Origin: Pseudomonas laurylsulfativorans
GTDB taxonomy: Bacteria > Pseudomonadota > Gammaproteobacteria > Pseudomonadales > Pseudomonadaceae
Assembly: GCF_002906155.1 (NCBI RefSeq)
Contig: NZ_MUJK01000001.1
Span: 1,116,001-1,180,000, forward strand
Length of the DNA stretch: 64,000 bases
Direction: 5' to 3'
Position numbers and translations under genes: made by a program. The notes under the pieces are model-generated. The model ran no database searches, was not told where the DNA came from, and was given only the letters and a program-made list of their open reading frames with translations. Of the stretch, positions 27,291 through 36,237 are shown piece by piece (the first letter of the stretch is position 1; every line of letters starts with the position of its first letter).

Positions 27291-28115
27291 ATGCGCCCCA
27301 AGGAACTGAAACTCTGGACCACCGGAGTCGCCCACCTGCTCGACCTGCCTGCCGGGCATGCGCGGCTGTCGGGGTTGAGCCACTGGCTTCGGCAAATCTG
27401 CCCGGTCGATCATTTCGTGTTGTTTGTCTACGAAGGCAATCACCGGCCACTGGCGATGTTCGATACCTTCTCGGCGGACAAGCGTGCGGTGTACGTCGAC
27501 GACTATCAGTGCGGGCCGTACCTGCTTGATCCGTTCTACCTCGCATGTACCCGTGGACAGGCACCAGGATTGTGGCGACTGCGCCAGTTCGCCCCCGACC
27601 ATTTCTACCTTGGCGAATACTTCCTGACCTATTACCAGCAAACCGGCCTGGCCGAGGAAGTGGCGTTCTTCGTCGACCTCGGCAACGGCGCCACGGCGGT
27701 GTTGTCGCTGATGCGCTCCAGCGCCAGTTGCGCATTCAGCCGGGACGAAATGCAGTTGGTCGAATGCGCGCAAGCGGTGGTCGAGCAAGTCATCAATGAA
27801 GCCTGGCGCTTGCGTCAGGCCCAGCAACCGAGACCGGCGCAAGACCTGGACTTCAAGATCCGCGAAGCCTTCGACCACTTCGGCGCGCACATCCTCACCG
27901 GGCGTGAGCAGGAAATCGTGCAACTGTTGTTGCGCGGCCACTCCAGTGCTTCGGTGGCCGAACAACTGAACATCAGCCCCGGGACGGTGAAGATTCACCG
28001 CAAGAACATTTATGCGAAGTTGGGGATTGGTAGTCAGTCGGAGTTGCTGGGGTTGTTTATTCGGGAGTTGACGGAGGATCCGTTGCAGGCGCCCGGCCTC
28101 AGGCTGCAGGCCTGA
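27291..28115 (+). CDS. LuxR family transcriptional regulator
   Basis: 274 residues. The C-terminal LuxR HTH spans about residues 200-260: LTGREQEIVQLLLRGHSSASVAEQLNISPGTVKIHRKNIYAKLGI. The N-terminal 190 residues have no recognisable receiver or autoinducer-binding signature; they may form a PAS/GAF-like sensor. No adjacent luxI. Stands alone, followed by REP elements. Confidence 0.88.
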   Translation: MRPKELKLWTTGVAHLLDLPAGHARLSGLSHWLRQICPVDHFVLFVYEGNHRPLAMFDTFSADKRAVYVDDYQCGPYLLDPFYLACTRGQAPGLWRLRQFAPDHFYLGEYFLTYYQQTGLAEEVAFFVDLGNGATAVLSLMRSSASCAFSRDEMQLVECAQAVVEQVINEAWRLRQAQQPRPAQDLDFKIREAFDHFGAHILTGREQEIVQLLLRGHSSASVAEQLNISPGTVKIHRKNIYAKLGIGSQSELLGLFIRELTEDPLQAPGLRLQA

Positions 28116-28140
28116 TACCCATTCGGTTATCCGCCCCACC

Positions 28141-28230
28141 TGTAGGAGCTGGCTTGCCAGCGATTGCGGTTACTCAGCCGAAAAACCAGTTGCCTGACAC
28201 ACCGCTTTCGCTGGCAAGCCAGCTCCTACA
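28141..28230. repeat. REP pair (BIME)
   Basis: Inverted units TGTAGGAGCTGGCTTGCCAG (28141-28160) and CTGGCAAGCCAGCTCCTACA (28211-28230), a perfect 20-bp inverted repeat. Confidence 0.92.
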
Positions 28231-28273
28231 GTGGTCGGCGGTGTAAACAAAATTTGTATTCACCTCAAATCCC

Positions 28274-28361
28274 TGTAGGAGCGAGCCTGCTCGCGATGAC
28301 GGCCAGACATTCAACATTGATGTGTCTGACATACCGCCATCGCGGGCAAGCCCGCTCCCAA
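28274..28361. repeat. REP pair (BIME)
   Basis: TGTAGGAGCGAGCCTGCTCG (28274-28293) and the diverged partner CGGGCAAGCCCGCTCCCA (28343-28360). It lies immediately beside the previous pair. Confidence 0.88.
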
Positions 28362-28389
28362 AGGTCTATCGGTGTTCTGAAGAATGTGG

Positions 28390-28704
28390 TCAGGGCGGAT
28401 CAAGTTGATCCAGCGCCCGATTCACCGCCAATTCCCCCAGCATGATCAGCTGCGCGATGCCCAGCAGCGCATTGCGGCTCGACCCTTCCAGATGATCCAC
28501 CAGATCGGTCGCCATGACATTGGCCGAGGCCAGCGATTCGCAGGCGTGCACCAGCAAGGTTTCGGTATTGAGTTCGGGATTGACGATGAACATCGTGCCC
28601 GGCTTGCGGGGCGTCGCCATGATGTGGGGGCCGGGGTTGAGATCGAGGTTTTCGTACGGGGATGCCGGATCGGAGTCCGGCGGATTGGGTGTGACTTTGA
28701 ACAT
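28390..28704 (-). CDS. DUF6124 family small protein
   Basis: 104 residues beginning FKVTPNPPDSDP, the characteristic start of the DUF6124 (formerly DUF3077-like) proteins found in many copies in Pseudomonas. The rest is helical (TLLVHACESLASANVMATDLVDHLEG, LLGIAQLIMLGELAVNRALDQL). Function unknown. The ATG at 28704 is preceded by GTACAAGGAG (28721-28712 on the minus strand). The reading frame stays open upstream to 28902, through a conserved-looking structured leader, but the ribosome-binding site favours 28704. Confidence 0.8.
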   Translation of the reverse strand: MFKVTPNPPDSDPASPYENLDLNPGPHIMATPRKPGTMFIVNPELNTETLLVHACESLASANVMATDLVDHLEGSSRNALLGIAQLIMLGELAVNRALDQLDPP

Positions 28705-28910
28705 AGTGAAACTCCTTGTACCGTCAAAAGGAGCCATCACTCTCACGCTACCAAACGTTGGGTGGTGGCCATACGCAGGTTGGTAGACCGGGTACAAGGA
28801 GACCGGCGCGCCCGAAGGCGCCCTGTGCATGGCCACCATAAAGCAGAGCAGAAAAACGCTGCTGATAGTGACGCATTGCACCTTGTTACACCGGGCTACC
28901 AAACCCGATC
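28705..28910 (-). promoter_or_regulatory. Structured leader of the DUF6124 gene
   Basis: Reading 5'-3' on the minus strand: a 16-bp arm CCTGTGC-ATGGCCACC complement pair at 28837-28822 and 28779-28764 (one mismatch, one GU), enclosing a GCGCC-TTCG-GGCGC tetraloop hairpin and the sequence CTCCTTGTACC. CTCCTTGTAC is the exact complement of the Shine-Dalgarno segment GTACAAGGAG at 28721-28712 (11-nt perfect inverted repeat with 28791-28801). The outer stem and the anti-SD pairing cannot both form without a pseudoknot, so a switchable leader is plausible. This is read directly from sequence; regulation is inferred. Confidence 0.55.
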
Positions 28911-29274
28911 ACTGAAGTTTTCCAGCGACCGGCAAACGATAAAACCCAACCCCAAGGCGCACAAGCCGGCGGATTCTGGCGTACCTGTAGGCAACGACGC
29001 AAGCTGGTGTAGCTTGCGGGAAGTAACGCTGACAGCGATTAAACATACGTGTCTCAGCCTTGAATTTGCGTGACTTGCCCACGTTGAAATTCCTAGGACC
29101 GAAGAGGAAATATCTGACGTATTTTTAAGGTTGGCGGCCGGAAGCGTGAGGTTTAACTTGGCCGCGCTGATCAGGGATAGCAATTTCTCGCCTGATGCGG
29201 GCGTTCTTTCAGGCATTTAGGGTGAAACGATTACATGCGCGAGACAAGGGGCGAGAAAGGCAATTACCCGACTG
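28911..29274. other. Gap between DUF6124 leader and toxin-antitoxin pair
   Basis: About 360 bp without a convincing gene. It contains a perfect 8-bp hairpin CGCAAGCT-GGTGT-AGCTTGCG at 28998-29018. A minus-strand open frame (28896-29216) has no recognisable domain and no ribosome-binding site, so I do not call it. Confidence 0.45.
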
Positions 29275-29309
29275 GCGACATTTGGCGCTATGATCGCGTC
29301 AAATGTCGC
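29275..29309 (+). promoter_or_regulatory. Operator/promoter of the Xre-RES toxin-antitoxin operon
   Basis: Perfect 10-bp inverted repeat GCGACATTTG (29275-29284)/CAAATGTCGC (29300-29309). The spacer contains TATGAT (29289-29294), a good -10 hexamer, and the repeat ends 15 bp before the antitoxin ATG. Position and form fit autoregulation by the antitoxin. Confidence 0.7.
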
Positions 29310-29324
29310 ATAGAGGTAAACGGT

Positions 29325-29801
29325 ATGCCCGCCGTCAAAAATGAAGTCGTAGGGACAGAGACAAAGCGTGTCACCCGCAAGCCTACTGAAGTGCTGCTAC
29401 ATGGCCGTAGTGGCGATACACGCATGTTAATCATCCGATACACGCAAGAAGGCTTTGACCTGAGTGACGTCAGGGACATGATTTCCATATCCGGCCTGTA
29501 CATGGAGCACGACCTTGTTCAGCGCATTACCGGGAAATCCCTGAGAACGGTGCAGCGCCTGGCAAAGGAGACCCAGCCGGTTCGGCTGAACCAGCAGCAA
29601 AGCACTGTCGCTTTTCAGTACGCACAGGTACTCGAACACGCCATCAATGTGTTTGGCGACCAGCAGTTGGCTGAGGACTGGCTGAAGAAACCCTGCAAGT
29701 ATCTGGAGGGTCATATTCCGCTGGAACTGATCGACAACTCGCTGGGTTTCCAGGTGGTGGAGGACTACCTGACCCGAATTGAGCACGGGGTTTATCAATG
29801 A
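29325..29801 (+). CDS. Antitoxin of the Xre/MbcA/ParS (DUF2384) family
   Basis: 158 residues. An N-terminal helical HTH-like region (DVRDMISISGLYMEHDLVQRITGKSLRTVQRLA) and a C-terminal DUF2384 toxin-binding part (NVFGDQQLAEDWLKKPCKYLEGHIPLELIDNSLGFQVVEDYLTRIEHGVY, with the W/P/L-GG-P-hydrophobic pattern of the family). Start ATG 29325 with GAGGT 9 bases upstream; an upstream in-frame ATG (29235) precedes the promoter-operator. Overlaps the toxin gene by 4 bp (ATGA), typical of TA operons. Confidence 0.88.
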   Translation: MPAVKNEVVGTETKRVTRKPTEVLLHGRSGDTRMLIIRYTQEGFDLSDVRDMISISGLYMEHDLVQRITGKSLRTVQRLAKETQPVRLNQQQSTVAFQYAQVLEHAINVFGDQQLAEDWLKKPCKYLEGHIPLELIDNSLGFQVVEDYLTRIEHGVYQ

Positions 29802-30286
29802 ACCCTTTGCCTTGGGATGGGAAGTGGCACGCCTGGCGTCTGGATCGTGCGGTTTTCAAGGACTCATGGGATAGCGGCATTGGTGCGCAACAATCCGGCG
29901 GCCGATGGAATCCTCCTGGCCGCCGGGTTATTTACGCTTCGGCCGACCCGGCTACGGCGATTTTAGAGGTCGCCACCCACGCGGGCTTCGATACGCTCGA
30001 CAGAGTGCCTTATGTGCTGACGTGTTTCGAAGTTCTGGATTCGAATGTCATCAAGGTTGTTCAGCCCGAAGACGTGCCGAACCCCAACTGGCTCATTCCA
30101 TCTGAACTCTCGCCCAATCAACAGCATTTTGCTGATGAGCTACTGGCGCAACATCCATTCGTGCTTATTCCGTCTGCAGTTACGCGCCACTCCTGGAACC
30201 TGCTGGTGAGCTGTGACTTGGCAGCGGATCAATTCAAGCTTGTTTCACAGGAGCGCTTTGGGCTGGATACCCGTTTGCTGAAATGA
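29798..30286 (+). CDS. RES-domain toxin
   Basis: 162 residues. RES fold features: WRLDRAVFKDSWDSGIGAQQSGGRWNPPGRRVIYAS (first conserved Arg, GGRWN motif), then DPATAILEVATHAG (the conserved Glu) and late Ser in SAVTRHSWNLL. RES toxins of Xre-RES systems degrade NAD+ by phosphorolysis/hydrolysis-type chemistry and arrest growth until bound by the antitoxin. Translationally coupled to the antitoxin. Confidence 0.9.
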   Translation: MNPLPWDGKWHAWRLDRAVFKDSWDSGIGAQQSGGRWNPPGRRVIYASADPATAILEVATHAGFDTLDRVPYVLTCFEVLDSNVIKVVQPEDVPNPNWLIPSELSPNQQHFADELLAQHPFVLIPSAVTRHSWNLLVSCDLAADQFKLVSQERFGLDTRLLK

Positions 30287-30472
30287 ATGTGAATGTCGAC
30301 TTTGCCTACCAGTACTAAAACGCAGCATTCGCGTGTGATCTCTACACCTCACTGCCTACCGAACGCTTGAACCGTTCCCCTCCTATCCCCCAAGGGATAT
30401 ATACACCGCAAAACCCCCATTGCTAGTTTGGCCCCCGACGCACTGATTCATCACTGCAAGGGAGCCCGCCTC

Positions 30473-31588
30473 GTGAACAACACCCCGCCAAGCGATATCG
30501 AATTCTGCAATGTGGTCAAACGCTATGGCGAGGTGCAGGCCGTCAGTGGTCTGGATTTTGCGGTGCGGCGTGGCTCGTTTCATTCCTTTCTCGGCGGTTC
30601 GGGCTGTGGCAAGACCACCACACTGCGCATGATCGCCGGCTTCGAGCAGCCCACCAGTGGCGAGGTTCGTCTGGCCGGTAAAAGCGTGGCCGGCGTACCG
30701 GCCTTCGAGCGGCCGGTGAACATGGTGTTCCAGCATTACGCGTTGTTCCCGCATCTGACCGTGGCGCAGAACATTGCCTACGGCCTGCGCTATCGCACCC
30801 CTCGCCCGGACAAAAAACAACAACTGCGCATGGCCGATGAAGCGCTGGAGATGGTGCGCCTGAGCGGTTTCGGCCAGCGCAAGCCGAGCGAGCTATCCGG
30901 CGGCCAGCAACAGCGCGTCGCCCTCGCCCGCGCTCTGGTCAACAAGCCGACGGTGTTGCTGCTCGACGAACCGCTGGCCGCGCTGGACCGCAAGCTGCGC
31001 AAGGAGATGCAATCGGAACTGCTGCGTTTGCAGCGCGAGGTCGGCATCACTTTCGTGCTGGTCACCCACGACCAGGAAGAAGCCCTGTCGATGAGCGACA
31101 GCATCAGCGTGATGCACAACGGTTCGATCATCCAGACCGCCACCCCGGAGCAACTCTATGAGGCACCGGCCAGTCGCTACGTGGCTGACTTTATCGGTGA
31201 GTCCAACCTGTTCGACGGCACCGTGCGCCAGCTCAACGGCAATTCGGTGGTGCTGCGCACCGAACAAGGGCTGGAACTGACCAGCCCGCTCACCCCCACC
31301 GGCAAGGGCCTGAGCGCCAACGCCGTCGGTTGCATCGCGGTGCGCCCGGAGCTGATCAGCATCGCCGGCGCAAATGCCGAAATGAGTCGCGAAGTGAAGC
31401 TGCCGGGCTGCGTCGAAGATCGTATCTACCTGGGCAATTCCACCGAATACCGCGTGCGCACCCAGGCCTTCGGCGTGGTCTGCGTGCGGGTGCCGCGCCA
31501 GCAGGATCACGGCGCCAATGCATTCGAACACGGCGCAGCGGTTCGCGTCGGCTGGGATCACGCCAATGGCCTGGCCATGGCGTTGTAA
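30473..31588 (+). CDS. Polyamine-type ABC transporter ATP-binding protein (PotA-like)
   Basis: 371 residues. Walker A GGSGCGKTTTL (about 42), Q-loop FQHYALFPHLTV, signature LSGGQQQRVALARAL (about 142), Walker B VLLLDEPLAALD, H-loop VTHDQEEAL; C-terminal TOBE domain (about 240-371) as in PotA/FbpC. Starts at GTG 30473 with AAGGGAG 9 bases upstream. First gene of a tight five-gene operon: ATPase, binding protein, two permeases, aldehyde dehydrogenase. Confidence 0.92.
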   Translation: MNNTPPSDIEFCNVVKRYGEVQAVSGLDFAVRRGSFHSFLGGSGCGKTTTLRMIAGFEQPTSGEVRLAGKSVAGVPAFERPVNMVFQHYALFPHLTVAQNIAYGLRYRTPRPDKKQQLRMADEALEMVRLSGFGQRKPSELSGGQQQRVALARALVNKPTVLLLDEPLAALDRKLRKEMQSELLRLQREVGITFVLVTHDQEEALSMSDSISVMHNGSIIQTATPEQLYEAPASRYVADFIGESNLFDGTVRQLNGNSVVLRTEQGLELTSPLTPTGKGLSANAVGCIAVRPELISIAGANAEMSREVKLPGCVEDRIYLGNSTEYRVRTQAFGVVCVRVPRQQDHGANAFEHGAAVRVGWDHANGLAMAL

Positions 31589-31627
31589 ATCATCGATTCG
31601 TTTCATCAACCGGATGTGGAGCGTGCT

Positions 31628-32770
31628 ATGGACCAGAAGACTTTTATAAAAACCCTGCGCAGCTGGCAGAACGGCTCGATCAGTCGTCGCGAGTTCCTTG
31701 GCCGCACCGGCCTCGGCATTGCGGCAGCAGTGGTCGCCACCAACATGCCCGGCCTGCTGACCTCCACCGCCGAGGCTGCCGAGCAGGCCAAGCTGGGGGA
31801 TCGCCTGTCGCTGGCGACCTGGCCGAACTACCACAGCCAGGAAAATCTCGACGCCTTCGCCAAGACCACCGGCGCCCGGGTGTCGATGAGCGTGTTCGGT
31901 TCCAACGAAGAAATGCTCGCCAAATTGCAGGCCGGCGGCAGTGGCTGGGACGTGCTGGTGCCGACCAACTACACCATCAGCACCTACGTCGGCCTGGGGC
32001 TGATTGAGCCGCTGGACCTGTCGCGCATTCCCAACTTCGATGCCTCGGCGTTCCAGCAGAAGTTCATGGCCCAGGGCACGGTGGACGGCAAGGTCTACGC
32101 GGTGCCGAAAAACTGGGGCACCACCGGCATGCTCTACGACACTGGCAAACTGAAAAACGGCCCAACCAGCTGGAAGGAATTCTGGGTCGCCGCCCAAGGC
32201 CCGGCCAGCGGCCGCACGATGGTCCACGACTACCAGTTGACCGCCATCGGCAACGCCCTGAAAAGCTTCGGCTACAGCTTCAACTCCCTGGACCCGAAAG
32301 AACTGGCCGACGCGGAAAAACTGCTGATCGAAGTCAAGCCACACCTGTTCGCGATCAACTCCGACATCCAGCCGTCGATGCGCAGCGGCGATGCCTGGCT
32401 GGCAATGTCGTGGACTGGCGACGCTTCGCAACTGCACCGCGACAACGCGCAAATGCAGTTCGAGCTGGGCAAGGAAGGTGGCGAGTTGTGGAGCGACTTC
32501 TTCGCGATTCCGAAAAGCTCGGAGCACAAGGACGCCGCCTACGCCTTCATCAACTACCTGCTCGACCCGCAGCACAACAAACTCGAAGTGCTGAGCCACG
32601 GCTACCCGAGCGGCGACAAGCGTGTCGACGCGCTGCTGCCGGTGGCGATGCTCGACGATCCGATCATGTACCCGGCCGCCGAGGCCCTGAGCCCGCTGGA
32701 GTTCGGTGCCGCCGCGACGCTGACCAGCCCGGCGCGCGCCGAACTGATGGCGCGTTTCAAGTCCGCCTGA
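31628..32770 (+). CDS. Polyamine-type ABC transporter substrate-binding protein (PotD-like, Tat signal)
   Basis: 380 residues. The N-terminus has a twin-arginine signal (SRREFLGRTGLGIAAAVVATN at about 19-39), so export folded via Tat is expected. Mature part resembles PotD/PotF: LSLATWPNYHSQENLDAFAKTTGARVS, VPTNYTISTYVGLGLIEPLD, VPKNWGTTGMLYDT. ATG at 31628, preceded by GGAGCGTGCT. Ligand presumably a polyamine or related amine, given the aldehyde dehydrogenase in the operon. Confidence 0.9.
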   Translation: MDQKTFIKTLRSWQNGSISRREFLGRTGLGIAAAVVATNMPGLLTSTAEAAEQAKLGDRLSLATWPNYHSQENLDAFAKTTGARVSMSVFGSNEEMLAKLQAGGSGWDVLVPTNYTISTYVGLGLIEPLDLSRIPNFDASAFQQKFMAQGTVDGKVYAVPKNWGTTGMLYDTGKLKNGPTSWKEFWVAAQGPASGRTMVHDYQLTAIGNALKSFGYSFNSLDPKELADAEKLLIEVKPHLFAINSDIQPSMRSGDAWLAMSWTGDASQLHRDNAQMQFELGKEGGELWSDFFAIPKSSEHKDAAYAFINYLLDPQHNKLEVLSHGYPSGDKRVDALLPVAMLDDPIMYPAAEALSPLEFGAAATLTSPARAELMARFKSA

Positions 32771-32801
32771 TCGCCTGACCATGGCCAATGAGGAGTCACC
32801 C

Positions 32802-33719
32802 ATGAATGCCGCCGCCCACCCGCAAACGGTGCAGCCGGGCCATGCCCTGTCGGTCGAGGTTCGCCAGCGGCGCAGCCTCGGCCGGCGCATCACCCTGCTG
32901 ATGCTCTTGCCTTCGACCCTGTGGTTCCTGCTGCTGTTGTTGATGCCGCTGGTGATCATCATGGTTTTCAGTTTCGGCGAGCGCAGCGCCGTGGGCGGTT
33001 ACGCCGGTGGCTTCACCCTGGCCAACTACCTGAACCTCGGCTCTCGCGGCGCGGCGTTCAGCAACACGCTGATGCTGGCGCCGCTGGGCACCCTGGTGTG
33101 CCTGGTGGCGGCCTATCCGCTGGCGTATTTCCTCGCGGTCAAGGTCACCAGAAACCGTTCGCTGTTGCTGACCCTGGTGATCGTGCCGTTCTGGACCAGC
33201 TTCCTGATCCGCACCTATGCGTGGATTTTCATCCTCAGCGGCAAGGGCATTCCGGCGCTGCTGGCCAGCCTGGGTCTTGAGGACGTGCGGCTGATCAACA
33301 CGCCGTGGGCAGTACTGATCGGCATCGTCTACGGCTACCTGCCGCTGATGGTGTTCCCGATCTACGTCAGCCTGGAAAAGCTCGACAAGCGCCTGCTCGA
33401 AGCCTCGGCGGATCTGGGTGCCAGTGCCTTCGAAAGCTTTCGCCGGATCACCCTGCCACTGTCCGCGCCGGGGATCATCACCGGGGTGATGCTGGTGTTC
33501 ATCCTGTTGATGGGCGAGTTCCTGATCCCGGCCATTCTCGGCGGCGGCAAGGTGTTCTTTGTCGGCAACGCGCTGGTCGACCTGTTCCTGCAATCGCGCA
33601 ACTGGCCGTTCGGCAGTGCGCTGGCCATGACGCTGGTGGCGATGATGCTGCTGATCATCGGCGTGTACTTGAAACTGGTGGCGCGCTACGGCGGCCGCCC
33701 TGCCGACGGAGGTTTGTGA
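32802..33719 (+). CDS. Polyamine-type ABC permease (PotB-like)
   Basis: 305 residues, six helices: first helix LMLLPSTLWFLLLLLMPLVIIMVFSF (about 28-53). EAA-loop segment KRLLEASADLGASAFESFRRITLPLSAPG identifies the binding-protein-dependent permease. The ATG at 32802 has GAGGAG 6 bases upstream and is preferred to the ATG at 32781. The following permease starts 1 bp after its stop. Confidence 0.9.
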   Translation: MNAAAHPQTVQPGHALSVEVRQRRSLGRRITLLMLLPSTLWFLLLLLMPLVIIMVFSFGERSAVGGYAGGFTLANYLNLGSRGAAFSNTLMLAPLGTLVCLVAAYPLAYFLAVKVTRNRSLLLTLVIVPFWTSFLIRTYAWIFILSGKGIPALLASLGLEDVRLINTPWAVLIGIVYGYLPLMVFPIYVSLEKLDKRLLEASADLGASAFESFRRITLPLSAPGIITGVMLVFILLMGEFLIPAILGGGKVFFVGNALVDLFLQSRNWPFGSALAMTLVAMMLLIIGVYLKLVARYGGRPADGGL

Positions 33720-33720
33720 C

Positions 33721-34548
33721 ATGTGGCTGCGCAGCTATTCAACCTCGCTGTACCTGTTTCTCTATGCGCCGATAGCCCTGATCGTGCTGTTCAGCTTCAA
33801 CGCCGGACGCAGTGGCCTGGCGTTCCAGTGCTGCTCGGTGCAATGGTTCGGCACCGCGTTTGGCAACCCGTTCATCATGGAAGCTTTGGGCAACAGCGCA
33901 CTCATCGCCTTCAGTTCGGCCGTGATCGCCACGCTGTTCGGCACCCTGGCGGTGTTCGGTTTGCAGCGCTGTGGCGCCAAGGTGCGCATGTTGTTCGATG
34001 CGCTGACCTATTGCGCGATCATCGTGCCGGGCATCGTCATCGGCATCTCGACGCTGATCGCCTTCATCAGCCTGTTCGACCTGATCAATCCGCTGCTGGC
34101 GAGTTGGTTGCCGACGGTGCCGAAGTTGAACATGGGGTTCTTCACCGTGATCGCCGCCCATTCGTTGTTCACCATGGCGCTGGTGATGGTGATCGTGCGC
34201 AGCCGCGTCGATTCGCTGGACAAGGCCCTGCTGGAAGCCTCGGCGGACCTCTACGCGCCACCGATGGACACCTTCTGGCGGGTGACCTTGCCGCAGATCA
34301 GCCCGGCGATCATGGCCGGGTTCCTGCTGGCCTTCACCTTCAGCTTCGACGATTTCATCATCGCGTTCTTCGTCGCCGGTTCCGAAACGACGCTGCCGAT
34401 CTACATCTTTTCCTCCATCCGCCGCGGCGTGACGCCGGAGATCAACGCGATTTCCACGGTGATCATCTGCGTGTCGCTGGCCCTGCTGTTCACTTCCCGC
34501 CATCTGCAAAACCGCCGCACCGGCATCCAGGAGTCGCACCATGCGTGA
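33721..34548 (+). CDS. Polyamine-type ABC permease (PotC-like)
   Basis: 275 residues, six helices; N-terminal LYLFLYAPIALIVLFSFNAGR is typical of PotC. EAA loop: KALLEASADLYAPPMDTFWRVTLPQISPA. Pairs with the preceding PotB-like permease. Its 3' end overlaps the aldehyde dehydrogenase start by 8 bp. Confidence 0.9.
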   Translation: MWLRSYSTSLYLFLYAPIALIVLFSFNAGRSGLAFQCCSVQWFGTAFGNPFIMEALGNSALIAFSSAVIATLFGTLAVFGLQRCGAKVRMLFDALTYCAIIVPGIVIGISTLIAFISLFDLINPLLASWLPTVPKLNMGFFTVIAAHSLFTMALVMVIVRSRVDSLDKALLEASADLYAPPMDTFWRVTLPQISPAIMAGFLLAFTFSFDDFIIAFFVAGSETTLPIYIFSSIRRGVTPEINAISTVIICVSLALLFTSRHLQNRRTGIQESHHA

Positions 34549-36013
34549 TCAGCTCTACATCAACGGCGAATGGGTCAGCCCGGACCTGGGCGGCTATCTG
34601 GACGTGATCGATCCGGCTACCGAGCAGGTCTTCCACCGCGTGGCGGCGGGTACTGAAGAGGATGTCGACCATGCCGTGCGTGCAGCCCGTCGCGCCTTCG
34701 ACAATGGCTGGGGTCAGACCAGCGGTGCCGAGCGTGCGCAATGGCTGGAGGCGCTGGCCGATGAGCTGGAAAGTGGCCAGCAGGCGCTGGCGGAACTGGA
34801 AGTGCGCGACAACGGCAAACCCTTGCCTGAAGCGCAGTGGGACATTGGTGATGCCATCGGTTGCTTCCGTTACTACGCCGGACTGGCCCGCGATCTGGAC
34901 CAACAACAGGATCAGTCGCTGGTCTTGCCGGACGCGCGGTTTCGCTGCCGCATCCGCCACGAACCCATTGGCGTCGCCGGGCAGATCATCCCCTGGAACT
35001 ACCCACTGCTGATGGCCGCGTGGAAGGTCGCGCCAGCCTTGGCCGCTGGTGCCACGGTGGTATTGAAACCGTCCGAGCTGACGCCGCTGACCGCCCTGGA
35101 ACTGGCGGCCGCCGCTGATCGAATCGGCCTGCCAGCCGGGGTGTTGAACGTGATCACCGGCCTCGGCGCCGACGCCGGCAGCCCACTCACCGAACATCCC
35201 GGCGTAGACAAACTGGCCTTCACCGGCAGCGTGCCCACCGGGGCGAAAATAATGTCGGCGGCAGCGCGGGACATCAAGAACATCAGTCTGGAACTGGGCG
35301 GCAAGTCGGCCTTCATCGTGTTTGACGACGCCGATGTCGACGCGGCGGTGGAGTGGATTCTCTTCGGGATTTTCTGGAACCAGGGCCAGGTGTGCAGCGC
35401 CACCTCACGCCTGCTGATACAGGAAAGCATCGCCCCGCGCCTGATCGAACGGCTGGTGGAAGAAACCCGCAAGATCAGCATTGGTCCAGGCATGCAGCCC
35501 GGTGTGCTGCTCGGGCCGTTGGTGAGCCAGGGCCAGTACGACAAGGTGCTGGGATTCATCGACCAGGGCCTGGCCAGCGGCGCCCGTTTGCTCACCGGTG
35601 GACGGCGCCCAGCGCACTTGTGCGAAGGTTACTTCGTCGAACCGGCGATCTTCGATGAGCCCGGCCACAGCAGCATTCTGTGGCGCGAAGAAGTGTTCGG
35701 TCCGGTACTGTGCATCAAGCGCTTCAAGACCGAAGAACAAGCGGTGCAAATGGCCAATGCCAGCCGTTTCGGCCTGGCTGCCGCCGTGATGAGCGCGGAC
35801 TTGCAGCGCACCGCCCGGGTCGCCAACCAGCTGCGCGCCGGGATCGTCTGGGTCAACTGCTCACAACCAACCTTCGTCGAAGCGCCCTGGGGCGGCATGA
35901 AACACAGCGGCATCGGCCGCGAACTAGGGCAATGGGGGCTGCACAATTACCTTGAGGTCAAGCAGGTGACCGAGTACGTCAGTGACCAGCCTTGGGGGTG
36001 GTACTTGAAGTAA
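34541..36013 (+). CDS. Aldehyde dehydrogenase (betaine/amino-aldehyde type)
   Basis: 490 residues. IIPWNYPLLMAAWKVAPALAAG, the LELGGKSAFIVFDDAD segment with the general-base Glu (about 254), and catalytic Cys in NQGQVCSATSRL (about 288). The sequence is closest in feel to betaine aldehyde/aminobutyraldehyde dehydrogenases, which would fit oxidation of an aldehyde derived from an imported polyamine or choline-like amine. Translationally coupled to the transporter genes. Confidence 0.9.
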   Translation: MRDQLYINGEWVSPDLGGYLDVIDPATEQVFHRVAAGTEEDVDHAVRAARRAFDNGWGQTSGAERAQWLEALADELESGQQALAELEVRDNGKPLPEAQWDIGDAIGCFRYYAGLARDLDQQQDQSLVLPDARFRCRIRHEPIGVAGQIIPWNYPLLMAAWKVAPALAAGATVVLKPSELTPLTALELAAAADRIGLPAGVLNVITGLGADAGSPLTEHPGVDKLAFTGSVPTGAKIMSAAARDIKNISLELGGKSAFIVFDDADVDAAVEWILFGIFWNQGQVCSATSRLLIQESIAPRLIERLVEETRKISIGPGMQPGVLLGPLVSQGQYDKVLGFIDQGLASGARLLTGGRRPAHLCEGYFVEPAIFDEPGHSSILWREEVFGPVLCIKRFKTEEQAVQMANASRFGLAAAVMSADLQRTARVANQLRAGIVWVNCSQPTFVEAPWGGMKHSGIGRELGQWGLHNYLEVKQVTEYVSDQPWGWYLK

Positions 36014-36041
36014 AGGTCTGTCTGGCAGACCGTGGCGCCTG

Positions 36042-36104
36042 CATCGCCAGCAAGCCGGCTCCTACAAAAGCAGTGTCGTCCGTGGGAGCTGGCTTGCCAA
36101 CGAT
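36042..36104. repeat. REP pair (BIME)
   Basis: ATCGCCAGCAAGCCGGCTCC (36044-36063) followed in inverse by GGGAGCTGGCTTGCCAACGAT (36083-36103). Part of the gene-free gap 36014-36327. Confidence 0.85.
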
Positions 36105-36151
36105 GGGGTCATCGGCATCTGACACAAACTCTATGTTCACTGAAGATCCAC

Positions 36152-36237
36152 TGTGGGAGCGAGCCTGCTCGCGATGAGGGCATGACAGAAACCCAAACAG
36201 TGACTGCCAGATCGCTTTCGCGAGCAGGCTCGCACAC
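36152..36237. repeat. REP pair (BIME)
   Basis: TGTGGGAGCGAGCCTGCTCG (36152-36171) and inverse CGCGAGCAGGCTCGCACACA at about 36219-36238. The remainder of the gap up to 36327 shows no gene. Confidence 0.85.

Noticed and set aside
30893..32962. 689-codon minus-strand open frame
   Set aside because: Antisense to the polyamine-type ABC genes, composition typical of a shadow.
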